Source of the DNA: CBCXVS01 sp965178525 | Lineage (GTDB): Bacteria; Tectomicrobia; Entotheonellia; Entotheonellales; Entotheonellaceae | Reading direction: 5' to 3' | NCBI GenBank assembly: GCA_965178525.1 | Contig: CBCXVS010000100.1 | Span: 1-22,917, forward strand | Length of the DNA stretch: 22,917 nt | Part shown: positions 14,463-20,962 of the stretch, piece after piece | How positions within the stretch are numbered: the stretch's first letter is position 1 | How the letters are laid out: each line of letters opens with the position of its first letter | Position numbers and translations under genes: made by a program | The notes under the pieces: generated by a model | What the model saw: the letters and a program-made list of their open reading frames with translations, nothing else | What the model was told of the DNA's origin: nothing | Database searches by the model: none

Positions 14463-15764
14463 ATGTTTATTGGGTACTTTACCGAGCGACCCTACCAGGA
14501 TCCCTCATCCGGGTATTTTGGCGCGACGGGTAAGCCGATTATGGACTTGACCGTTAGCAACGATACCTACGACCCGGAGTTAGGCTCTGATCTCTATAAC
14601 CGGTACCTCGATGAGAAGATCTACGCCGAAGAGATGGGCTTTGACGGCCTCATGCTGAATGAGCACCATGGCACGCCCTTTTGTATGGGGGGGGCGATGA
14701 ACGTTGAAGCTTCCATTCTCGCCCGTATGACCAACCGAGCGAAGATCGTGCTATTGGGCAACATTCTGCCCATCTGGGATGATCCGTTCTGGTTGGTAGA
14801 GCAACTGGCGATGATCGATGTGATTTCGCGTGGCCGGCTCGTCTCCGGCTGGGTTCGGGGAACCGGACGGGAAAGCGTTGCCCACAATGCCCCGCCGCAC
14901 TACAATTGGGAGCGCTTCCAGGAGGCGCACGAGTTTATCGTGAAAGCATGGTCCGAGCCGGGGCCATTCCGCTGGGAGGGTAAACATTTTCACTACCGGC
15001 ACGTGAATCCCTGGGTGCGGCCATATCAGAAACCGCATCCCCCTGTCTGGCTGCCGGGCGTCGTCAGCCGCGATTCGCTCATGTGGGCAGCGGAGAAACG
15101 GATTCCGTACATCATGCTCGCCACCGAGATGGAACCGACCCGGCAGGCGTTTCAACTGTATCATGACCGGGCGGCTGAGCTGGGGTATCAATCCGGCTCG
15201 CAGAATATTGGGTACCTCTGGAAAGTCCATGTCGATGAGACCGAAGAGCTAGCTGAGCAGGCGGGTCGGAAGTACGTCCAAGGCCCGAGTAATCCCTTCC
15301 TAGCTGGCAATGAGGGCACAGTCAATCCTGCCTTGCTGTCTCTGCCGGGGCTGACTTCACGGCGCCGAGTGCTGCCGACACAGGCAGTAGCCACAGGGGC
15401 TCGCGGGGGGGCCGCGAGTGTCTTGGGCCGCCCCTATGAAAGACAAATTCAGGATTATACGATCATCTCGGGCACGCCGAAGACGGTGCTGCCGAAGATC
15501 CGTCACGTTCTGGAGTACATTCGGCCCGGCAGTATCTTCTTCTGGGATGGCGACGGCGCCATGAACCATGATGACGCCATGCGGAGCTTGCGGCTCATGG
15601 GCGAAGAGGTCATTCCTGCTGTCCGCGAGATGGGAAAAGAATTGGAACTCGACGGCCCCTTTGAAAGGGATCCGGCCACGGGCGAACCCATCGACGAAAG
15701 CAATGGGAAGGCGAGTGCCGAGGCCAATACGCCTGCCGGCAGTGCGGTTGAGGTCGAGGAGTAG
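14463..15764 (+). CDS. LLM-class (bacterial luciferase-like) flavin monooxygenase
   Basis: Luciferase-like TIM-barrel enzymes use reduced FMN (or F420) to oxygenate or oxidise small molecules. The 433-aa product starts MFIGYFTERPYQD and shows LDEKIYAEEMGFDGLMLNEH (first helix, then the conserved NEHH), VLLGNILPIWDDPFWLVEQL, and MIDVISRGRLVSGWVRGTGR, a typical RGTGRE-like loop. HPPVWLPGVVSRDS and ISGTPKTVLPKI follow. The last 35 or so residues are low-complexity and acidic (ending AVEVEE). The start at 14463 has AAGGAG 7 bases upstream; an ATG two codons earlier sits too close to that site, and the frame beyond has no homology. The halogenase gene begins 66 bases after the stop, so the two are probably co-transcribed. 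Confidence 0.88.
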   Translation: MFIGYFTERPYQDPSSGYFGATGKPIMDLTVSNDTYDPELGSDLYNRYLDEKIYAEEMGFDGLMLNEHHGTPFCMGGAMNVEASILARMTNRAKIVLLGNILPIWDDPFWLVEQLAMIDVISRGRLVSGWVRGTGRESVAHNAPPHYNWERFQEAHEFIVKAWSEPGPFRWEGKHFHYRHVNPWVRPYQKPHPPVWLPGVVSRDSLMWAAEKRIPYIMLATEMEPTRQAFQLYHDRAAELGYQSGSQNIGYLWKVHVDETEELAEQAGRKYVQGPSNPFLAGNEGTVNPALLSLPGLTSRRRVLPTQAVATGARGGAASVLGRPYERQIQDYTIISGTPKTVLPKIRHVLEYIRPGSIFFWDGDGAMNHDDAMRSLRLMGEEVIPAVREMGKELELDGPFERDPATGEPIDESNGKASAEANTPAGSAVEVEE

Positions 15765-15830
15765 TCCGATGCGGTCATTGTTTGCGTGCCATGCCGCGTG
15801 TTGTGGGTGGTGGAGCGAAGGAATCATGGC

Positions 15831-17465
15831 ATGACGTCGTTGCAGCAGGCGGATTTGACGGCGGATGTGGTGGTCATTGGCGGTGGACCGGGCGGGAGTA
15901 CGGTCGCCACAATGCTGGCGCGCAAAGGCTGGCATGTCGTGCTTTTTGAGCGCGAACACTTCCCGCGTGAGCACGTAGGTGAGTCGTTGCTTCCTGCCAG
16001 CCTCCCGGTTCTTGAAGAGCTTGGGGTTCTGCCTGCCGTGCAGGAGGCTGGGTTCCTGCCCAAACGGGGCGCCACCATGGTCTGGGGCAAGGACCCGGGG
16101 CCATGGAGCTGGTATTTTCGTGAGACGAATCAGCAGTATCCGCATGCCTACCAGGTTTGGCGTCCCCATTTCGATCAGTTGCTCTTGGACAATAGTCGGG
16201 CGCATGGGGTCGAGGTGCGGGAAGGGCATCATGTGGTGGATGTTCTCTTCGACGAGGGCCGGGCGGCGGGCGTTCGGTATACGGTAGATGACGGCGGCAT
16301 CCGTAGCGCCCAGTCGCGATTTGTCGTCGATGCGAGCGGTCAGGGGGCGCTCCTTGGCCGCAGGTTGCAGGTGCGCCGCTGGGATCCATTTTTTCAGAAC
16401 TTAGCGGTTTATGGCTACTTTACGGGTGCTGAGCGGCTGCCCGAACCCGATGCGACCAATATTTTCATCGAGTCCTATGCACACGGTTGGTTCTGGCATA
16501 TCCCATTGCATACGGGCTGGATGAGTGTGGGAACGGTGGTAGACAGCCGTACGGGGCAGGAGGGCCTCCGCCAGCATGGGCCACAAGGCTTTCTGCAGGA
16601 GCAGATCGCGCAAGCGCCATACACGACCCACATGTTGCGGCAGGCCGAGCTGGTCTCCGGTCCTGTTGTCGTGAAGGATTGGTCCTACGTCTCTGAAGAG
16701 GTTGTGGGCGATGGTTACATTTTGGTGGGCGATGCGGCCTGCTTCGTCGATCCTTTGTTTTCAGCCGGTGTGCACCTGGCACTGACGGCTGGGGTGCTCG
16801 CTGCGGCCTATGTGACGACGGCGTTGAAGGATCCGAGCATGCACGAGGCCGCCGGGCGTGTGTACAAAGAACTCTATGACAAGGAATACGATCATTTTCG
16901 CGCCATGGCGCAGCTTTTTTACGCGAGTAATCGCACCGTTGACTCGTATTTTTGGGAAGCAAGACGCCTGCTGGGAATGCCTGACACCCTGTCGCCTCGT
17001 CATACCTTCATTCGCGCTGTCGCTGGGCAACCACCGCGTGGCTATGAACGTGTGGTCTTGGAACAGGGACATGCGCCGGAAACGTTTGTGGACGGCGTGC
17101 GGACGGTGGAGGCGGAACGTCGCGCGCGCCGCGCCTGCCTGGAAGCGTCTCAAGCCGCTCTTCCGCAGGCCGTGCCACGGCTGGCCGCAGATGTGGCGAT
17201 TCGGCGCAAGCCGGTGATTGCCGCTGGAGAGTTCGTGTGGGGGGACGTCTTGATTACGGCGGGGTATCCGGAGGGACTACCGTGTAGCCGCATGGTCGCC
17301 ATCTTGGTTGCCATGATTGACGGACGCCGCTCGGTCGCTGAGCTACTGGGTACGTTGTGTGAAGGCCAGGAGGCGAAACAGAGCCAACAGATCGCTGCTA
17401 GCGCGTTTGCGACGCTTCGGCTTCTTTATGTTGACGGCACGATTGCTGAGTTGCGTGGAGTGTAG
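15831..17465 (+). CDS. Flavin-dependent halogenase-like oxidoreductase with C-terminal PqqD-like domain
   Basis: Flavin-dependent halogenases use FADH2, oxygen and chloride or bromide to make HOX, guided to the substrate by a lysine. The 544-aa product has the FAD site GGGPGG (17-22), FPREHVGESLLP (44-55), K78 in LPKRGATMVWG at the catalytic Lys position, and the halogenase motif WFWHIP (220-225). VGDAACFVDPLFSAGVH (299-315) matches the second halogenase motif FxxPxxSxG. Residues about 455-544 form an extra domain (GEFVWGDVLITAGYP, MIDGRRSVAELLGTL, FATLRLLYVDGTIAEL) that resembles a PqqD-type winged helix. The start at 15831 has AAGGA 8 bases upstream. A related FAD oxidoreductase (geranylgeranyl-reductase type) is the alternative, but WxWxIP favours a halogenase. 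The flavin reductase partner is not in the window. Confidence 0.82.
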   Translation: MTSLQQADLTADVVVIGGGPGGSTVATMLARKGWHVVLFEREHFPREHVGESLLPASLPVLEELGVLPAVQEAGFLPKRGATMVWGKDPGPWSWYFRETNQQYPHAYQVWRPHFDQLLLDNSRAHGVEVREGHHVVDVLFDEGRAAGVRYTVDDGGIRSAQSRFVVDASGQGALLGRRLQVRRWDPFFQNLAVYGYFTGAERLPEPDATNIFIESYAHGWFWHIPLHTGWMSVGTVVDSRTGQEGLRQHGPQGFLQEQIAQAPYTTHMLRQAELVSGPVVVKDWSYVSEEVVGDGYILVGDAACFVDPLFSAGVHLALTAGVLAAAYVTTALKDPSMHEAAGRVYKELYDKEYDHFRAMAQLFYASNRTVDSYFWEARRLLGMPDTLSPRHTFIRAVAGQPPRGYERVVLEQGHAPETFVDGVRTVEAERRARRACLEASQAALPQAVPRLAADVAIRRKPVIAAGEFVWGDVLITAGYPEGLPCSRMVAILVAMIDGRRSVAELLGTLCEGQEAKQSQQIAASAFATLRLLYVDGTIAELRGV

Positions 17466-17473
17466 GGCAGGAC

Positions 17474-17971
17474 TCACTCGAGTTCAAAGCCGTGGTTCGT
17501 ATGAAAGGCTCGTAAGGTGGCGGGTATGAGCGTTTGTAGCGCTTCAGCCCGTTCGATAACCCGCTTGCTCCATTGCGTGCCGGGATCTGAGGCAGACAGG
17601 AGGCGATAGGCTTCTGATGCGGTCACCCAACGATACTCGGAATGTTCCGCACTGATTCTGATTGCTGCGGGGGTCTTGGTCGAACAACAGTAGGTGACGC
17701 CAATCAATTCATTGTCCGGCGTCGCGTCCCCACGATAGAAGTGAGTCGTGCCAATAAAAAACTCGATCTGGATATCAATGCCGATTTCCTCATGGACTTC
17801 TCGCCGCAGAGCATCTTCAAAACCTTCGCCTTGGTTGACGCGTCCCGTGACACACTCCCAAATACCGCTAGCGAAGTCTTTATCACGTGCGCGTTTGAGC
17901 AAAAGATAGGCGTGGTCTGGTGGGTACCAGAGCAGCGCGGCCACACCACCGTAAAATCGTCCGATACTCAT
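17474..17971 (-). CDS. Nudix hydrolase
   Basis: Hydrolyses a nucleoside diphosphate linked to another moiety, with Mg or Mn. The 165-aa protein has a perfect Nudix box, G-x5-E-x7-REVHEEIGI, from GRVNQGEG at about residue 43. The surrounding fold is also as expected: GGVAALLWYPPDHAYLLLKR before it and EHSEYRWVTASEAYRL after it. The substrate is not predictable. The start is ATG 17971 with AAAGGTGG 5 bases upstream; a TTG at 17986 lies before that site and is less likely. The stop is 8 bases from the stop of the convergent halogenase gene. The start region is duplicated (see 17963-18110). Confidence 0.9.
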   Translation of the reverse strand: MSIGRFYGGVAALLWYPPDHAYLLLKRARDKDFASGIWECVTGRVNQGEGFEDALRREVHEEIGIDIQIEFFIGTTHFYRGDATPDNELIGVTYCCSTKTPAAIRISAEHSEYRWVTASEAYRLLSASDPGTQWSKRVIERAEALQTLIPATLRAFHTNHGFELE

Positions 17972-18110
17972 ATCGCCACCTTTCAATGCCTGGACCGCAT
18001 GACCTGGCTATATGTTTCCAGAGGAAAGATGTCTCTGATACTCATATCGCCACCTTTCAATACCTGGACCGCATGACCTGGTTACACGTCTCCAGGGGAA
18101 AAGATATATA
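17963..18110. repeat. 74-bp tandem duplication over the Nudix start region
   Basis: Unit 1 (17963-18036) and unit 2 (18037-18110) both begin GATACTCATATCGCCACC. The first 65 bases differ at about six positions and then diverge. Unit 1 contains the ribosome-binding site and first codons of the Nudix gene; unit 2 lies upstream of it and repeats them. The remaining 18111-18258 shows no gene. Confidence 0.9.
17983..18045 (-). CDS. Possible 20-codon leader frame created by the duplication
   Basis: The second copy of the Nudix start (AAAGGTGG then ATGAGTATC) opens a frame MSIRDIFPLETYSQVMRSRH that stops at TGA (complement 17983-17985), right before the ribosome-binding site of the real gene. It has a full ribosome-binding site, so it may be translated and could couple to, or compete with, Nudix translation. 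It may be just a by-product of the repeat. Confidence 0.3.
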   Translation of the reverse strand: MSIRDIFPLETYSQVMRSRH

Positions 18111-18258
18111 TGTCATGTTGTGTCGGTACTGAGAGATGTCCGGAGACGTTGTTAAATAAGCGATCCCATATGACTACCATACAGGAGATCGTCCCGTCTC
18201 GCAAGACTCCGGGCACATGCTGCCTGCTGCAATAGTCCGGAGGTTTGAGGAGTCTCGA

Positions 18259-18344
18259 TCACTCGGCGGTATAGCGTTTCAAAGCCGCTTGCAAGTCGAA
18301 GACTTGCAAGGGCTTGCTAATATAGTCATCCATCCCAGCTTCTA
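18259..18344 (-). pseudogene. Detached C-terminus of the hybrid kinase's last receiver domain
   Basis: The minus strand reads EAGMDDYISKPLQVFDLQAA then LKRYTAE and a TGA stop at 18259-18261. This is the standard receiver end (the KP lysine and the final helix) missing from the gene at 18554. It abuts the left end of the inserted element. Joined to residue Leu767 of the kinase it gives a perfect in-frame DDLTRCL-EAGMDDYISKP. Confidence 0.9.
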
Positions 18345-18607
18345 AACCGAAGTTCCTCCCGTGATTCGGCGACAACTTGTTGAAATAAAAACTCAAAAGC
18401 CTGAAACGAATTGACCTTTGGTCCCATGTAAATCGCAAAATTTTCGCTCATATTCTGCACCATGGGCTTGACATCGTCTGAAAACGTATGACCATAAGCC
18501 ATGTCGTTTCAGGAGGTTGGATTGTTCCCGTGTAAATGGACTTTTGAATTGGGCTAACCTGTTGATCTACTTAATCCTCCGCCTATTCTGCCAGGGGAAC
18601 TTCGGTC
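18345..18607. mobile_element. 263-bp MITE-like element with TA target duplication
   Basis: The ends are inverted: AACCGAAGTTCCTC at 18345 inward and, on the other strand from 18607, GACCGAAGTTCCCC (12 of 14 match). TA flanks both sides (18343-18344 and 18608-18609). Removing the element with one TA exactly restores the interrupted kinase gene, so the boundaries are set by both the repeats and the coding frame. No transposase is encoded. The longest internal frame (minus strand, from 18502) has 58 codons, no ribosome-binding site, and runs out through the inverted end. TA targets suggest mobilisation by an IS630/Tc1-mariner-type transposase (inference). Its right 73 bases recur at the start of the window. 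Confidence 0.85.
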
Positions 18608-20902
18608 TAAACAGCGCGTTAAATCATCCTGCATGGCACTTGCCGTCAAGGCAACAATAGGAACACGACCGCCGGAGTGGCCTTCCCGTGCCCAAATGGC
18701 AGCCGTCGCTTTGAACCCATCCATCTCCGGCATGTGACAATCCATGAAAATACAGGCATACGGCGTATGTTCCGAAGCCTCGACAGCCTCACGGCCGTTG
18801 GTGACCAGGTCCACGCTGCACCCGAGTTTCTCGAGAAATCGTAGGACGACGCGTTGATTCACAATGTTGTCTTTAACGACTAACACTTTCGGGGATAGCG
18901 AGCTGGGCGTCGCACCTCCCGTTTCATCAAGACCTGTTCCCGGGATGGGGGGAAACTCTCCTGTCTTGCCCACTGCGGTTGCCAGACAATTGTATAATTG
19001 TGATCGGCGTACGGGTTTGACGAGATGCGCTGTGATGCCAGCGTTCTGCACGTCCTGCATGTGTTTAGGACATCTGGAGGCGCTGAGCAGGATCAGTGGG
19101 ACGGACACGAGTGCCGGTTCGGCTTTGATGGCTCGTGCGAGGGCGATGCCATCGACACCTGGGGTGCGGTGATGCAGGAGGATGAGGTCATACGGGCGGG
19201 CGCCATGGCGCGTGGTCTGCAACCGCGCCATGGCATGCTCGGCGTCCGTTGCGCAGTGTACGTGGAGTCCCCAGGCGCGTAACTGCGCCTCCATGATGCT
19301 GCAACTCATCAAAAAAGAGTCGACGACCAATATGCGCCCATTGGGTAGCGGCGTTGGTAAGAGTTGATTCTGAGGGGTAGGCCGCTTTGCAGAGGATAGG
19401 GTAAACCAAAAAGTACTGCCTTTTCCCAACTCACTGATACAACCGATCTGTCCTCCCATGATCTCGACAAGGGATTTTGAAATAGCCAAGCCCAGTCCTG
19501 TGCCACCATACCTGCGGGTGGTCGAGCTATCAGCTTGGGCGAAGGCCTGAAATAAACCGTTCTTGATCTCGGATGGGATACCAATGCCGGTGTCGGTCAC
19601 TTCGAAACGCATAACCACGCCATCAGCGGTTTCTTCCATCAGCATAATGTGTACCACGACTTTGCCTGCCTCGGTGAACTTCACCGCGTTGCCAAGCAAG
19701 TTGGTGAGGATCTGCCGCAGTCTGCCGGGGTCGCCTTGTATCCAAAGGGGTATCTCCGTCTGGATTAGACTCGTCAACTCGAGATCTTTCTCGTGCGCTT
19801 TTTCCGCCAGGACATCGAGGACGTCTTCCACTACCGTCCGCAGCTCAAAGTCGATGAGTTCAACGGTGAGTTTGGCGGCTTCGATCTTGGAAAAATCCAA
19901 GATGTCATTAATGATGCTCAGCAGCGCTTCGCCTGAGCGGCGAATGGTTTCCGTATACTCTTGTTGCTCGGCGCTCAACCTCGTATCCGCCAGCAGGCGC
20001 GCCATGCCGATGACGCCATTCATCGGTGTGCGGATTTCATGACTCATGTTGGCCAGAAATTCGCTCTTGGCCCGTGTCGCGGCTTCGGCGGCTTCCTTGG
20101 CCTGCAGGATGGCCACTTCGATCTGTTTGCGCTCGGTGATATCCTGCATGGCGCCAATGATGCGTCGCGGTCGACTCCTCTCGTCATAAATGATTTCCGT
20201 CTGCTCATGTACAATGCGTTCATCACCGTTGGGCAGGAGAATGCGATAATCGATGCGGTAGGGGATGTGGTTTTGCAAGGCGCCTTGACGTGAGTTGTAA
20301 ACGGAGGCCTGGTCATCTAGATGGATCGCCTGCGAAAAGATGCTGGAGGAGATATCGCGTTTCTGGGAGCTGATGCCGAAGATGTGATAGGCTTCATCGG
20401 ACCAATACATGCTGTCGGCATGGAGATCATGATCCCAATGACCCAGGCGGGCAACCCGTTGGGCGTTGGCCAATCTGGCCTCGTGAATACGTAAAGAGAC
20501 CAACGCTTTGCTGGCCCGTAACAGATAGCGCACACGATGCGTCAGGATTAACCAATTGATTGGTTTGGTGATGAAGTCAGTCGCGCCAACCTCATAGGCC
20601 CGGTTGATCGAATACACATCATCAAGCCCAGTCATCATCAGGACCGGGATGACGTCGCCAGATGGCAACGTACGGAGCCTCGAACACACAGTAAATCCAT
20701 CCATTGCCGGCATGTTGACGTCCAACAGTAAGATGTCTGGGCGTATGCGTTCAAAAAGCTCTAAGGCGGTGGCGCCATCGCCAGCTTCCTCTACCCTGAA
20801 GCCCTCTTGTTCTAAGGACTCCCGTGCTAGGAATTGCAGGGTGATATCGTCGTCGACAACGAGTATCAAGGCATCGCTACTGAGGGCATCAACATCTCCC
20901 AT
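18554..20902 (-). CDS. Hybrid sensor histidine kinase, last receiver truncated by the element
   Basis: A cytoplasmic hybrid kinase with no membrane helix. Positions are counted from the ATG at 20908. Domains: receiver (15-130, phospho-Asp63), PAS/PAC (145-262), HisKA with FLANMSHEIRTPMNGVIG (His290), ATPase domain with N box Asn407, DTGIGIP (439-445) and GTGLGLAIS (469-477), receiver 2 (525-645), receiver 3 (673-767). Receiver 2 is degenerate: the phospho-Asp position is His579 (LILLHHRTPG). Receiver 3 keeps Asp723 but has Lys in its acidic patch (VVKDN). After Leu767 the last 17 residues come from the inserted element, removing the KP lysine and last helix. ATG 20902 is preferred, as GAGGA sits 8 bases away; the ATG at 20908 is too close to it. 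It lies 60 bases downstream of another hybrid kinase, probably in one operon. Confidence 0.9.
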   Translation of the reverse strand: MGDVDALSSDALILVVDDDITLQFLARESLEQEGFRVEEAGDGATALELFERIRPDILLLDVNMPAMDGFTVCSRLRTLPSGDVIPVLMMTGLDDVYSINRAYEVGATDFITKPINWLILTHRVRYLLRASKALVSLRIHEARLANAQRVARLGHWDHDLHADSMYWSDEAYHIFGISSQKRDISSSIFSQAIHLDDQASVYNSRQGALQNHIPYRIDYRILLPNGDERIVHEQTEIIYDERSRPRRIIGAMQDITERKQIEVAILQAKEAAEAATRAKSEFLANMSHEIRTPMNGVIGMARLLADTRLSAEQQEYTETIRRSGEALLSIINDILDFSKIEAAKLTVELIDFELRTVVEDVLDVLAEKAHEKDLELTSLIQTEIPLWIQGDPGRLRQILTNLLGNAVKFTEAGKVVVHIMLMEETADGVVMRFEVTDTGIGIPSEIKNGLFQAFAQADSSTTRRYGGTGLGLAISKSLVEIMGGQIGCISELGKGSTFWFTLSSAKRPTPQNQLLPTPLPNGRILVVDSFLMSCSIMEAQLRAWGLHVHCATDAEHAMARLQTTRHGARPYDLILLHHRTPGVDGIALARAIKAEPALVSVPLILLSASRCPKHMQDVQNAGITAHLVKPVRRSQLYNCLATAVGKTGEFPPIPGTGLDETGGATPSSLSPKVLVVKDNIVNQRVVLRFLEKLGCSVDLVTNGREAVEASEHTPYACIFMDCHMPEMDGFKATAAIWAREGHSGGRVPIVALTASAMQDDLTRCLDRSSPGRIGGGLSRSTG

Positions 20903-20962
20903 TGTCATTTTCCTCGCGTTGAGCTGCTGAGTACTAAGGAAAAATTCAATGTGTATCTTTCC

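Noticed and set aside
17963..18110. CRISPR-like repeat
   Set aside because: Only two directly abutting units of 74 bases with no spacers; this is a tandem duplication.
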